Shown here: piece after piece, positions 1 to 12,760 of the stretch
How positions within the stretch are numbered: position 1 is the stretch's first letter
Layout of the letters: every line of letters starts with the position of its first letter
Origin: Whalleya microplaca
Lineage: Eukaryota; Ascomycota; Sordariomycetes; Xylariales; Xylariaceae
Assembly: GCA_022497155.1 (NCBI GenBank)
Contig: MU385771.1
Span: 218,528-282,527 of the forward strand
Reading direction: 5' to 3'
DNA length: 64,000 nt
Program-made: the position numbers and the translations under genes
Notes under the pieces: model-generated
The model's database searches: none
What the model was told of the DNA's origin: nothing
Seen by the model: the letters and a program-made list of their open reading frames with translations, nothing else

Positions 1-1145
1 TGAAAGGTGAAGATTTTTAGTAGTCGTTCAACATCGTCGTCCGGCCGACGCATAAAGTAGCCATACAGGTCATTGGTAGGCGTCATGAAAGGGTCGAGCC
101 AAACGGCATTGCCTGCGCTCTTACCAAACTTGGCACCAGACGCATCGGTCAGAAGGGGAACGGTAAATCCTACCGGCATGTGAAACAAATCGTCCGGCAT
201 CTTCTTGGTCTGGTCGGCCTCATGGTCGCGCATATACTTGACGGCTTCCATGCCGGAGATGATGTTCCCGTACTGGTCGGATCCGCCGATCTGCATCTGG
301 ACATCTCTGGCGTTGAATAAATGCCACCAGTCCCAAGCCTGCATCAGGGGATAGACGAACTCGTCGAGCGACATGCCATCGCCCTCGGCCATCTTGCGCT
401 TGACCGTCTCGCGGGACAGCATAGGCCCAAGGCGCATTCCCTTGAACAGGCGGTTGACGACTTCGATGAAGGTAGTATTATTATACCACATGCTATTGTT
501 ATACAGGCCGCGACTCCAAGCCCACTGTTTCTCGTAGCCAAAGCGGGCGGCCTGGACGTCCAGGTTCGCCCATATGCGCTTCAGCTGGTAGTGTATCTTC
601 GTGATGTTCATGGTCATGTCGGTCTTTGCAATCTCTTCACGACTCTGCAGCCGATCGGTGGGGTCTCCCACTTTGGCAGTGGCACCACCGACAACACTAA
701 TGGTTTGATATCCATGAATATACATCCAGAATAGAGGCATCAGAGTTACTAAGTGGCCGACATGGAGGGACGGGGCGGTGGGATCGATGCCGGCGTAGGC
801 GCCTATCCTCTTCGTCCTCATGAGCTCCCGGATATTCTGCTCGGAGCTAGGGCAACTGTCAGCATATGTATGTGACGCTGGACTTGATTAATTGTGTACA
901 TACCCGACAGTATCTTTCACATAACCACGCTCCTTAAACACGTCCCATAGGTTCTTTGCCTTTCCGGCCTTGATCAACCTGGCCTGCGCGTCCCACTCCT
1001 CGCCTGCCGCTTCCTTCTTCGCCAGATATTTCAAGCCGATCGACCTGGTTTGCGCTTTCCTCGAGGCGAGGGACTGTAGAAGACATCTCCGGCAGAGAGT
1101 TGGCCGCGCATTGTAGGCGCCTCGAAGGAGAGGACCTATGAGCAT
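1..1145 (-). CDS. MSY1: Mitochondrial tyrosyl-tRNA synthetase (3' end cut by window edge)
   Basis: Charges mitochondrial tRNA-Tyr; class I, bacterial-type TyrRS. Two exons are visible: 1145-904 and 846-1, with a 57-nt intron (GTATGT donor, CTGAC branch, TAG acceptor) that keeps the frame. The start at 1145 sits in a good context (CACC before ATG), and the N-terminus is rich in Arg and hydroxyl residues, as expected for a mitochondrial presequence. After the splice come the class I HVGH signature, a Rossmann core with [23 protein letters not shown] (tyrosine/AMP pocket) and, near the window edge, KFGKS, the KMSKS loop. The C-terminal tRNA-binding domain lies outside the window. In Neurospora the orthologue CYT-18 also splices group I introns; whether this protein does cannot be judged here. 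It shares a 523-bp divergent promoter with SDH4. Confidence 0.93.
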
Positions 1146-1443
1146 GGTGGTAGCAATGAACGTGTTATATGAAGTACATGAAGCATCGCATCTCTCTGAT
1201 ACATGTATAACAAAAAATGTGATGCCTCTTATCGATAACGATTCCAATTGGAATTGAAGTTTCCATTTATGGGGCCGCCATCAATGATTCGAAGCTCCGA
1301 CATTCCGATATAATGACAGGACAGGCTGGCAGCCCTGGCAGCTGGCAGGATTTCTGGTCTGATAAGAGTTGTGGCCTTTGATAGCAGGCAGCGATAAGAT
1401 ACCTAGGTACGTTGAATGGAATCTTTGTTACCGGACCCACGAG

Positions 1444-1536
1444 CCAATCACAAAGCTTGTATTTTCGATCCTCGGCAATCGTTGGAAGTTCCAAACTTGG
1501 GCCAATGACCAATGACCGATGACCGATGACCGATGC
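1444..1536. promoter_or_regulatory. Bidirectional promoter with CCAAT boxes and a 7-bp tandem repeat
   Basis: This is the core of the 1146-1668 region between two divergent mitochondrial genes. CCAAT pentamers lie at 1444, 1502 and 1509. The last two belong to a five-unit tandem repeat of period 7 (1502-1536; units CCAATGA, CCAATGA, CCGATGA, CCGATGA, CCGATGC). CCAAT is the site of the HAP complex, which controls respiratory genes in fungi. Binding here is inferred from sequence only. Confidence 0.5.
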
Positions 1537-1668
1537 AATCATCGTCAATTCCCATCCTCATCCACAATCAACTCACTCCTCTTATTAGTCAATTATTCAA
1601 CAACCGAGAACCTCTGAATGCCCTCACATCCCGAAAAGGTATAGGTAGCGCCGCACATCCGTCTCACC

Positions 1669-2451
1669 ATGGCCTCCTCCGTCCTGCGACCGGCGCTGCT
1701 GCTGCGGCAGACTGCCCGAGCCACCAGAACCGCCGTCAAAGCCGCCGCTGTTCCGACGAGGCCGTCCTTCGCAAGCAAAGACGCCGTGCGCGTTGCCGCC
1801 TTCCACGCTTCGAGTAGGAGAAGTCTCCTGCCTCCCGGGCCACGTATGTTTTTCAATCCCATTTATCACTCTCTTATGCTGTGTCAATTGGCTAACACGA
1901 TGTGTCTGCAGAGGTCATCAAGGGAACTGGTATGCGGCTATTTTCCCTTTGTCTAATTACCCACCCACGTACAACCGAAGCATCATATATCGCCATACTA
2001 TATACCCATATATAATCTCATGCGAACCCGAGCGAGACTACATCATACAACATACTATGGCGCTTCCATTTTCTCACATACTGACGTACTAACCACAGTC
2101 AACGACCCCGCGCCCGTGCCCGACCCGCACCCGAGCCACGGCTCGTACCACTGGACGTTCGAGCGCGCCGTGGCCGTGGGCCTGGTCCCGCTGACGGTGG
2201 CGCCGTTCGCGGCCGGGACGCTGAACCCGGGGCTCGACGCCATCCTGTGCTCGCTGATGCTCGTGCACTCGCACCTGGGCCTGCAGAGCGTCATCGTCGA
2301 CTACGTGCCCACGCGCCAGTTCCCCAAGTCGCGCAAGGCCGCCATGTGGGCCCTCAACGTCGCCACCGCCCTCGTCGGCATCGGCCTGTACGAGTTCGAG
2401 ACCAACGACGTCGGCGTCACCGAGGCCGTCAAGCGCGTTTGGAAGGCGTAG
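1669..2451 (+). CDS. SDH4: Succinate dehydrogenase membrane anchor subunit, CybS
   Basis: Small cytochrome b subunit of complex II in the inner mitochondrial membrane; with SDH3 it anchors SDH1/SDH2 and forms the haem b and ubiquinone sites. Three exons (1669-1843, 1912-1929, 2099-2451) give 181 residues. The middle exon is only 18 nt and adds VIKGT and parts of its neighbours. The last intron has a TACTAAC-type branch site. The start context is CACCATGG. The N-terminus is an Arg/Ala-rich presequence; SHGSYHWTFERAVAVGLVPL (about 77-96) is the CybS signature. Three membrane helices follow near 88-104, 108-134 and 145-164, with candidate haem-ligand histidines in LVHSHLG (121/123) and the quinone-site stretch VIVDYV. 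Confidence 0.95.
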
Positions 2452-3176
2452 GTGGTGTGGTGTGTGCCGGGGGAGTAGTGAGGCTTGGATCTGAGGGAGG
2501 GGATGTGTGTAAATATGGATATATGTGGGATTAGTTTTTGAAGAAGATCGAAAGCAAGAAAGAGAAAGAGAGCATGCTAGCAGGCAGACAGCAGGCTAGC
2601 AGATGAAACGAGGTGATGATGCGTGATGCGACGAGGACGCGCACGATATATGCGCAGCATGAAATTCCCTTGTGTGTGAAATTATCAATCTCAAGGTGGT
2701 CTCTCTATCATCATGTGTCGAGATTTCGGATGAGGTCGAGAAGATGGACCCGTCTATGTATCAGGTACAACGAGTATATACAACTTGTTTAATTACAACT
2801 TGGTTAAGTGAAATATGATGTGTGTTCGGAATAGTCTCACGTCTTTGCTCTCTCTCATCCAACTAGAAAAATCGTAGATGGGTGAGATATGTGATTCTCC
2901 CACGATGGACTCAATATCATCCAATTGAATGTAATTCCAAATCTTATATCTGATCACGAATAGGGCTCCTCTCCATATAGCGCCCTGAAAATAGAGCACA
3001 AGTTACCGCTATATACACGACTTCATTCTCATCAATATCAACATTCGATGTCTGGCTACACCGACATCTCTCATCTCATATATCCACCTTCTCACCCTCT
3101 TGTCTTGTCTACCTAATATCCCCACTCCTTTCTTCGCTTTATACTCACTCATCCACCTTACCTCCCCTCACCCACC
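2452..3176. other. Convergent intergenic region SDH4 / VPS53
   Basis: About 725 bp between two convergent genes. It should hold both 3' UTRs. No ORF with recognisable protein content and no RNA gene was seen. Confidence 0.6.
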
Positions 3177-5939
3177 TCACCGCGCATCCTCAACACTCCC
3201 ATCCCTCTTCCCGAACCTAGCCCCCAGGCCCCCGATATCCCTACGGAAGAACTTCCCAAAACTCTTCAAATTCTCATTGATACTAGCAGCATTATTATTT
3301 CCCTGCCCAGACGCGAGCGCAGCAGCAGTCCCGGGCGCCCCCGGCGGTCCCGCCCCAACCCCCGGCGTGCCCATCCTCTCGACGCCGTCGCGCGCCGCAT
3401 TCAGCAATTTCTCGCCCAGGGACGCGGGATCGAATCTCGCGCCGACGCCCGCGCCGCCGCTGCCGCCGCCGCCCGTCTGGTGCATGCTCCCCCCGCCGCC
3501 AATACCCCCGCTCCCACTGATACCCAGCCCGGCGCTCCCGATGCCGCCGGCGTTCATGAGCGGCGTGAGCAGGGGGCTCTGCGCGACCAATCGGTTGTAC
3601 GAGGGCGAGTCGCGGTGGATGCCGAGCAGCTCGACGAGGTGGGCGTGCTCGGCGCGCCGCACGCCCTTGAGGTCCAGCACCTTGCGGAAGTTGGTGTCGG
3701 AGCGGTCGCCGATGTGGATCAGGTAGGCCTGCACGAGGCCTTCGGGCGGCGAGGGGCGCACCTGCAGCGTCTTCAGCAGCGGGTCGATGCGCGTCATCGT
3801 CGCGTTCACGCGCTTGACGAAGCTCGCCGGTGGAGGTGGGGCTTGCTTGGGGCCGGCGGACGTCGGGGTCGGAGGGTGCGGGTTGTGGTAGGATAGGAGG
3901 TTCTCGAAGGCTTTGGTGAGGACGTATTTGTCCAGGAGCATCTGTCGTTCAGTTAGTAACACGAAGGTATGTAGGATAAAAACCATCGTATGGGTGATTT
4001 TACCTGCTCGGCACCAACTTCGGAGATCGGTCGGCACTGCACAATGTTGGCAATATACGTATTCGCCAAATGCTCGATCAGCTTATCAGCGAACGCGCGC
4101 GCGTACTGCTGCTTGACGACGACGGCCAGCGTCTCCTCCGTCTTGGCGTTGACGTGGCCGACCAGCTCGCCGACGTACGAGCTCTGGTCCCCGACGCTCT
4201 CCATCTTGCTCCAGTTCGTGTTCTTCATCTCGCGCCACGCGCTCTCGCAGTCCGCCTCCACCCGGTTCACCAGCGCCGTGATGGACGCGCTGGCCACGCC
4301 CAGGAACGAGTCCGCTTGCGAGGTCAGGTCGACCTTGTCGAGCAGGTCGGGGTCTATGCGCTTCTTGATGTTTTCTTCCAGCTGCCCCGTGTTCGTGTGC
4401 CAGAAATCTGCCGTGTTCAACACGAGAATTATATCCTGCAGATAGGTTCCGTTCTGGCTGGGTCTTTGCAAGATCGCTAGCAGCACCTGCTGTGCATACT
4501 CATCTAAGTATTTAGCTAGTATCTTAGCCAGATCCAATAGCCGCTCGCTGGTTGAAAGCTTAGCGCACTGAGACAAGGTCAGTTTGTAGAAGTGGAACAG
4601 CTCGATGGCAGAGCTGATGACAGCCTGTGGTGAAAACTCCTCGTCGGACGGTATTAGGGGTTGGGTTTTGTATTTGGGTATCATCGATGCCAGTGCCTTG
4701 TCCTGAGACTCCACCCATAAACTGAGATACGGCTCAAACGCGACGGATATCGACCCGTTGAAGCTCTGTGTCCTCTCGTCCGCAGAGCTCAGGGTATCAA
4801 TGCTGGCCCTTGGATTACTCGCAAACCTCCTTTCGAGGCTCTGCTCGAAATCCATCGTTTCTTGTAAGCAGCCTAGCAGCAAATTGACATCGATCTTGGC
4901 GCCACCCACACTCCTCATACTCTTCTCCAAAATGCCCTTGTAATCGTCCCTTGTGCCATCGCAGAATGCCATAGATAGCGTCTCCCCAACCCTCCAATGC
5001 GGCGGGAAAATGCCAGCGTGTTCCTCTTCGTAGCTCTTCACCATCCTCTTGAACCAGGCGTAGCGTCTCCCAATATTATCCAAACTCCCCGCCTCGTCAT
5101 TGCCCCTGAAGACCTGGCGGTACTCCCTCAACTGCGTGTTCACGTACCAGGTCACCAGCCTGGCCTTCGCGTTCTCGCCCAGGGCGTCCATGACGCTGCA
5201 GGCCTCGACCAGCGTGGCCTTGCGGGCGCCGACCTCGGCCTTGGCGAAGGCCATCTCGAAGTCCTCGCACACCTGCTCGAGCAGCTCGCGCTGCAGCTCG
5301 CTGACGCCGCGGCTGAGGGTGGCGATCTGGTCGATGCTGCGGTAGCTGTTGAAGTGGCGCATCAGCTGCAGCACGGCCTGCAGCAGGCTGGCGCACTCGC
5401 GGTACTGGCGGGTCTTGGCCAGCGCGCGCAGCTGCTCGTAGGCCGTCGTCAGCATCTGCAGGCGCTTGAGCGCGGTCATCGACAGCGTCAGGTTGCGCTT
5501 CGTGCCGTCCAGACGCTTGATGTCGGCCGTCATCGACGTGATGTTCTGCTCGGTCTGAATGGCCCGGGATCGCACCGTCTCGATCTTGCGGAAGAGGCCC
5601 GCCAGCTCGGCCTGTGCCGTCTGCATGCGTTCGAGTGATGAGTCGGGTCCGTAGGCCTGTGCCGTCTGGAGGCGCGAGATCTCGGAGGAGAGGCCATGGT
5701 GGTGCGTGCGCAAGGTCGCGGAGACGTCGCCGACGGATGAGACGGTCGTGGGGTGGGAGAATAGGAGGTTGAGGTGTTGTATTGGGTCGTAATCGGCTGC
5801 TTGCGTGTTAGTTGGTCACCCTTTGGAAGCTCACGAGGCAGCTCGTTGTAGGTACAGCTGTTCGAACTATGTATGGACTCGGGGAGAGCTGACCAGAGTC
5901 TAGAGACAGTGGCGAATACTCAGCTGTATCGCCATTCAT
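3177..5939 (-). CDS. VPS53: GARP complex subunit Vps53
   Basis: Subunit of the GARP (VFT) tether at the trans-Golgi network, which captures retrograde vesicles from endosomes. Exons 5939-5894, 5796-4004 and 3941-3177 join in frame to 867 residues. Exon 1 encodes only 15 residues plus one base, followed by a GTCAGC donor and a CTAAC branch. The family signature appears as DYDPIQHLNLLF near the N-terminus, heptad-rich coiled coil from about residue 45 to 150, and the conserved stretch around SLDNIGRRYAWFKRMVKSYE and FPPHWRVGE. The C-terminal exon contains the helical C-domain (LVQAYLIHIGD) and then a fungal Gly/Ala/Pro-rich low-complexity tail ending in basic residues. Overlapping long plus-strand ORFs are codon-bias shadows. 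Confidence 0.94.
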
Positions 5940-6826
5940 CTTGAACTACCTAGAAGATCTCGATATTGTCGCATTGAGCGCGGTTGTGTACTTGGCCTTT
6001 CCCAAGTTTAGCTATGTCATTGCTTTAGGAGCTTAGGGATGTATGTATGTACCTTGTAAGCATACACAACTATCCGGAGACATGCATTTAAGGTGAAGCA
6101 TTCTGGTCACGTGGCGATAAGACACTTTCACCGACATACCGATCGCATGGTGGAATTGCGGGTAGATCCGGCTCAATCAGCGCGACAGAATCCACACCTG
6201 AAGACCCCTAAAGACCCCTCACCTCAGCTCACCTCATTGGCATTAGGACCCCCTATCAGCTGCCTACCTACCTAACTACATGTACTTACCTTGCCAAGTT
6301 CACGATAGTCAAGGATAGGTAGGACTCATACATGTATTTACTCATTTGTACGGAATACCACGTCACCGATTCATTTCTCTGTCTTGCTGAAATAATTAAA
6401 TTTCTAAGCTCCCCTGATAATAAGAACCATACTCCAAAGCATGCCTTGTATCAACCTCTAGTGCCCGTCTACTCAACGTGGACTGTTGGTCGATCAAAAA
6501 TGATCTTGGTATCTTATGCCGCTTGTTCTGTTCTTGCAGGATGCCCCTATGCTGGTAATGGAGAATTAAATAAATAAATAAAAAATTTAAAAAAAAAGAA
6601 GATCAAAATAAAAAAGGAAACGCCAGTATGCATTTGCGTGATACGTTCAACCAACCCGTCAACCCGAAAATCTTGTTATGCATGATGTGGTATAAGCAAA
6701 GCAAACCGTGAACCCGACCCCTTTTTTCGACGCCGAACAATGCGAAATGCGTATGCATGCCTCATCAACTCTTCAGAGTCTAGATAGTAAGTAGTATAGT
6801 AGTAGTAGGTCTTGAAATCTCATCAA
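5940..6826. other. Intergenic region, VPS53 promoter and chitinase 3' side
   Basis: This stretch of 887 bp holds the VPS53 promoter and the 3' flank of the chitinase gene. It contains an A-rich tract around 6567-6617 and TACCTACCT-type microsatellite bits near 6262-6290. I see no gene. Confidence 0.6.
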
Positions 6827-8195
6827 TCATGAACTGTGCAAGGCTTTAAACCCAGCTGCGATCAGACTCCGCGACTTCTCTCGTGAGTCCGCCGGTCCCG
6901 TCCAGTAGAACAAACCCTAAAGCCCAAGAGTGTCAGAGAAACCAAAAACCTACTTTGTTTTGCTTTTACGTTGATTTACGTAACTCAACCGATAATAAAA
7001 AGGGGGGTTTCAACTTACCCCGAGTCCCTTCTGTTTGCAGTACGCCGCCTTCATCTTCACCGTATCCGGGTTATCGTACGTAACCCAGCCCCCATCGCCA
7101 CCAAGGCAGCTCGCGGCACCAATACGGCGATCAACAGTCTCCTTGGCGTTCCGGCGCGGGAGGTCCAGATACTCGAACGCGCCATCCTCACCCCCGGCGT
7201 TCTTAAACCTATGCCCCGGGCCCGCGACGCCAAGGAAGCTCCGGCCGTAGACGGGGATGCCCAGGAGGATCTTGCGGGCGGGGCAGCCGTGGCCGACGAG
7301 CCAGGCGACCCCCGACGAGCCCGAGGTCTCCTCGCGGTCGAGCGCGTACAGCTGCGCGTGGTGGCCGCTGCGGTGCGACCACGGCCCGCTGAAGTCGTAC
7401 GCCGCCAGGTTGACGAAGTCCACGTACGCCGCCGCCGCCGCGATGTCGATGTTCTGCAGCACCGCCCGCGTCGCCGGCAGCGCCGCCGTCACGAAGAATT
7501 GCTCCTCCGGCAGGTGCAGGCGTACGCTCGCGAGCAGCGCTACGAAGTCCGCGCCCTGCTGCACGTCGAGCGGGTATTCCCAGTTGACTGGGGCGCGTTA
7601 GTTGATATTGTGGGAAGATAGGAGATAGAAGGTGGGTAGGCACTAGATAGGGGGTGGGGGCATATAGTGAAATAAAGTGTGGTGAAATAGATTCAGTTAA
7701 GCAGTCAGACGTACTGTCAATACCGTCCAAGCCAGACGCTTCCACCAGCCCTCGCGCTGATCGCGCAAAGTTGTCGCGCAGCAGGGTGTCAGACGCGACT
7801 ATGGGAAATGTCTCGCTTGACGTCCCGCCGCCAATTGAGAGGATTACCTGCAAGTGCGGGTGCGCCTGCTTGAGGTTCATCAAAGACCCGAGGCCGCCCT
7901 GGACGCCGTCGCAAGGGGCTTGGGCATCTGCCCACTCGTCGCTTAGCTTGGTCCTATATTAGCATCGGGGATCCTGAAGGATGGAAAATACATGATTGCG
8001 AATACGACTTACAAATACGGATCCGTCGGGTGCCACGTTGGCGAATGCGTAGTACACGTGGTTGATACAGCTATAGTTCATCATGCCCGGCGTAGCACCG
8101 GTGTATATCTTAGCATTAGGGAAGTAGACTGCGTTCGTGAACATGACCGTTGAGGTGCTTGCGGTCTTCCGCCTTCGCGACGACGAGGAACTCAT
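6827..8195 (-). CDS. GH18 chitinase, no signal peptide, variant catalytic motif
   Basis: Predicted chitin-cleaving (beta-1,4-GlcNAc) TIM-barrel enzyme. Four exons (8195-8013, 7946-7715, 7587-7019, 6916-6827) join in frame to 357 residues. The second acceptor is the AAG at 7949-7947, the only one that keeps the SDEWADAQ frame. Landmarks: YFPNAKIYTG-type first strand, SIGG (98-101), catalytic strand DGIDINWE (135-142), AAYDFSGPW, GIPVYGRSF and C-terminal GLFYWTG with Trp. The family motif is DxxDxDxE; here the middle Asp is Asn140 while the acid Glu142 is kept. There is no secretion signal (Ser/Arg-rich start), which fits subgroup A intracellular-type chitinases acting in wall turnover or autolysis. 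No chitin-binding module is visible. Confidence 0.9.
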
Positions 8196-11100
8196 AGCGA
8201 TGAACTTTGGCCCAGAGCTGATGTGAGACAGTGGGAGAAAGACGATTAGGTAGATAGGTTAGTTTAGACGGAGACCGTTGAGACGGCGGCGTGTCTAGGA
8301 GATTAGATAGTCGGATCTGGTGTCAGGCACAGGGCAACAACACGATAACCGATATAACTATTGTGAGAGAGCTCAACAGACATGGCGCAGTTGTCTCCGA
8401 GGCGTACACGATGATACTGGGAGGGCAAAGATATATGTGTTTACATTTCTCTGTCTCAAAAACCCCTACGACTAACGTCCCTGAGTGAGCCAACCTCGTG
8501 AAACGTTATAGGAAAGTTTGATGGCCGCCCAGTACGGAGCGGTGGAGAAAGCGCAACATCACCAAAAAAGAATACGGCAGAAGGGGACTACCCAGGTAGA
8601 TATTTGGATTACCTCACGGAGATCGCACCTTAAGTTCTTTCATGCATGACATAATTGCGACGGGGGGTTTATGAGGAAACAGGGCCTTCCTATGGGCCAG
8701 CGCAAGGCCGAGGAGGCCAGCCAGCAGGTAGATATACGCCAGGGCAGCAGGTCAGGCGCGGTCCGGATGGAGGACAGCGGGATGAGGTGAGTTTTTAGCA
8801 GCTCACGAGATTTGCTTAGGACGAAGTACTCGGTAGTAGTAGGAGTATGCAGCTAGAAGCACGAGTATGGACCGGTGTGTCGCGGGCTGGCGCGTGGGGA
8901 AGGGGTTAGCCTGTCTGCCAGACTGCACGACGGCCCATTGTTCGACCTACCGGTTTGATTACCTGCCTCGAAGGGGAGGAATTGTCCGCTTCCCGTCATT
9001 TCGATTCGATGGATGATGGGCATTTGGCAGTGGGGTTTTGAGAAATGTCGTTGACAACGACAGAACGGGGACCCGAAGTATGGCCTAGCACTACTGCTTA
9101 GCCTGGCATACATACGTATGTACGTTCATGAGACACGGGTACATATCTTGTACATACATACCTACATGTGCGTATATGTAGCCTAACGAACCTTAGCAAC
9201 CACGCGGTGGCTTCTGCTTGGCGGGATTCGGCCGATCGTGGCCCCTAGGGATGCATAGCATCGGTGCCCTCGTGCAGAATGGCACGATTTCAGAATTTGC
9301 CATTGTCATTGTTGAGGAACTTCCTGGGGAGCCGATGCCGCCCTCTTTTTTTCTGGACCTGTAGTCGTTCAATTTGCAAGCAAATCGGCCCAATCAAGCT
9401 CGCCCTCTCCTCTCGGTGATAATGCCCGGTGGAGCGCGGGATGGACACAAGGCTTTATGTAACGTTTAGGCGTGCTGGATGAGGATCACTGAAGTACCGA
9501 GGTAACAACGTCTCGAGATATGAGGAGAATGGCTGCAAAAGGCTTGCAACGACCCAGTTGCCAAGACAAATGGGGATTCCGTGAATCAAGCGGGTATCTC
9601 TAAGAGACCATTGCTGTATCGAACGAAGTTCTCCATCTATTGTCGGTTTGCGTGGGTACTGATGGACGTACATAGGCGGACCGGGTCACCGGAGAATTTT
9701 GGGCCATCCTATTTCAGGTAATCAACTCTTGATATCGAGTCCAGGTTATAGTAAGTTGCCCTAAGTAGAATGCTCTCGATGTCAAGGGAACGTTCCTCCT
9801 TTAGGTTCTAACTCGCGAACGTAAGGGCAGGACATAATTCGGTGTCATCAATTAACGTAAACTACACTAGGTACTTAAGTGATGGAGACCCGAGGACTTT
9901 GGACCTTTGAACCGGAAGAACTACTACATAGTAAGGAAGAAGACCGGGAGGATGACATGAGTAGAGAGAGTCTCAGCCTCCTTGTATGTACTTCCACCAT
10001 GCATGATCCCAATGTAATCTTTCAGCTCGTTCTTGGTAACGACTTCATGGACAGCCTGCGAACTTTGTTAGATTATCTTTCAAACTAGACGACTAAGGCT
10101 GCCTGAAAGCGCCATACACGAGCATGGAAGTAGCTGCAGCATACGGGAGATGAGAAGGATGATAATGAACAGCTCTTATGCGACGAACTAAGACGATCGC
10201 TCTGAGTTGCCCGTTCAGGACAATTTCCACGTCTCACCTTGCTGCCAACCCGGCCCCGGGACGCTTCGAAGGCTTCGAGAAGTTTGCCCCACTGCTTCTA
10301 TTCTGTAGGCTAGCTAGATGTTAGGCGTACGTACTAGAAACTACTATAGCTGACTGGGTTAGTAGTCAGCGAGTAGACACTCCCCTGTACCCATCTGCTC
10401 GTTCATGCTTGCTCTGATTGGCGATGGCTGTGCGGCTGTTCGACTGTTTTGGAAGAGCCAACTCAGCTGCGAAAGGTGAAATGGTGGATCTGGGGTACAT
10501 GAAACAAGTACGGCGCGACCGAGATGATGACCTGCTAGCTAAGGAGGAGATCCTGACTTGTTAGTCATGCTTTCTCTTGCCAATACCACCTCTATAACCC
10601 GTACGGCGATATCCTGACCATATGGATATTCCAAAGTCCCTCTTCATATCATATCGAGGATTTAGTTGCTAAAGGAGCAAAGACCAACTGGAGAACCTTC
10701 TCAATGATCCACCCGTTGGTCATGTCTTCATGCAAGGATCATACGTTGGAGCCAGGCGGATTGGGCTAGCCTCTGTCTGTGGGAAGATCGAGTTACTGTA
10801 CCTATCCTAGGCCCCTAGGCCAACATGTACCTACATAGGTAGATATTTATAAATAAAACGTATCAAAGACATAGGCTTCGGCCTAACCTTCAAAACCATG
10901 ATACGAGAAGAATCACAATCAAGCAGATCACCAGTATCCTAGAATACAACAGCATCTCGGCGAAGAGTTCCGAACCCCCTATGACGATGTTTGAGTTATA
11001 TTCCCAGAACACTGGAACGTCTCAGCGCCACGTTATGGTAACCACCACTTGAACGTTACGAGCAAAATGATGTCAGCTAGCAGCAGAACTTATTTGAGAT

Positions 11101-12760
11101 GTCATTCTAGCTACCGGCGAATTGGATGAGCCGCGTTCCAAAGACCTCACCGAATAACAAGAACTGTTCGGTGCAAGTTTTGTCTTCTAAACTGAGCCAC
11201 TCGCATAGCAACCCTGATCCTCTGAGGTCCACTTGAATCACCGTTGGCGGTAATAGGTAGGCTTCACGAAGTCCAGAAAGTGCTTCGGGTCAGCACTTAT
11301 TGCGCTCTTATTTACCAGGTTGCCTTCTTGTCGAATGCCATGAAGATAGTGACCAGCGATGTGGGGAGAGGGGCGCCTCTGTCAGATAAGCGATACGGGT
11401 CACCGCCGGGTTGACCCTCTCGTGAATGAGAACATTGTATTAGTCCGTTACTGTCTAATAGGGTCTAATAGGGCACGAATTAGATACCTAACTTATACAA
11501 GTGTTGCAGCCCGGGACGTCTCCGACTTACCAATTACCAATCGAAAGGCTTGGATACGAACTCCTCCTCCTCCTCACGCCTTGCCTCTCCTCTCCGGGCG
11601 GGGCGGTTCGGGGCGGGGGTTCAAGGTAGCGTATATCACATATCGTTTACTACCTGTAACAACCAGGGGATGGGATGATCGGACGGGGGCTGGACGATGG
11701 CGTCAGTAGTAATAACGAGGACGTTTTAGGCTTTAAGGGGGCACGGATAACGATCAGCAGCAATATATCGCCCGCAATATATATATTTATATATGTAATA
11801 TACGATGTAGATATATATAAAAAGACGCTAACGCAAGCAATGATAACATGCCGGCATGACCACATCGGGCGTACTTAACGCGTCGCACACATATACATAA
11901 TCTCTCCTCTTGAGCCTCCCAGCCCGTGCCTCATCTACTACGTAGTAGGCTGCTGGGGTATCTATAAAGGAGCTGCCCCTATTGGTTAGTTACGAAAGAA
12001 CAAACCGACTTCCCCGACTTGTCTCGGACAAATACATAGTACTGGGTAGAACACAGAACACCAGTTCCTGTCTTTGCCGGTTACATATACATACATACGC
12101 AGCAGATATGTATGTAGGTTATACCAGTATGTAAGCTGGTCTCCATACAAACAGACCCTGCCAGCCCAATCATCTCTGTGTTAATCCTCGGCCGGACATG
12201 TCGCCGCAAGCCGCATTGTAACTGTTGCTTGCCTGAGCTTCCAGATCCGGGCTGGTTTCGATAACACGGATCGCACACACGTTGCCTACGATTGGGCCGG
12301 TAGCGCATTGCCTAGACTATCAGCCAACGCTGCTGTGCTCTGCGGCACATAACCACTAGGTTAGTTATTAGTTCGCAGGCCATGGCTGTAAGAGGATAAG
12401 GGAGAAAAGAAAGCAAGCGCAAGTGCATGAGAGAGAGAGACAAAATAAAGGGAAATGAAAAGAAAAGATAAACAGGACGCCAACTAACCCTACCGGGATT
12501 CGCTTACTGTATAGCCGATGCGCCGCGCCGCCGGCTCCATTCCTACACAGCGCTAACATACCAACAACCTCAAACCCACCGCCCACACAACCTGCCTGTG
12601 CGCGCGCGCCTACTCTCAGCCCCTCATGGCCTTGCAACCCTGAGGCCTGATGAACCATCGGATATCCGCTCAACGCCGTAATCCGTCCGTCTGCCCCCCC
12701 TTTCCCCCCCCCTCCATCCGCACGCGCATCGATTGAGGAGGATCGACGACCGATTGGGAA
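8196..12760. other. Long gene-poor stretch
   Basis: About 4.6 kb without a gene I can support. ORFs here (for example 9879-10088 and 11359-11709) are short, lack recognisable motifs and have no spliceable neighbours. The stretch contains TACATAC/TACCTAC microsatellite-like patches (9108-9180, 12085-12120), an AT-rich patch at 11765-11825 and a GC-rich patch near 11575-11625. No tRNA or rRNA was seen. Confidence 0.55.

Noticed and set aside
3100..3726. 208-residue Pro-rich plus-strand ORF
   Set aside because: It is the reverse strand of the Gly/Ala-rich C-terminal tail of VPS53; low-complexity shadow.
4997..5638. 213-residue plus-strand ORF and other long ORFs antisense to VPS53
   Set aside because: They mirror the GC-rich third positions of VPS53, have no recognisable domain and lie entirely over conserved coding sequence.
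9879..10088. 69-residue ORF in the gene-poor stretch
   Set aside because: No motif, no promoter or splice context, and no more likely than chance in this AT-moderate region.
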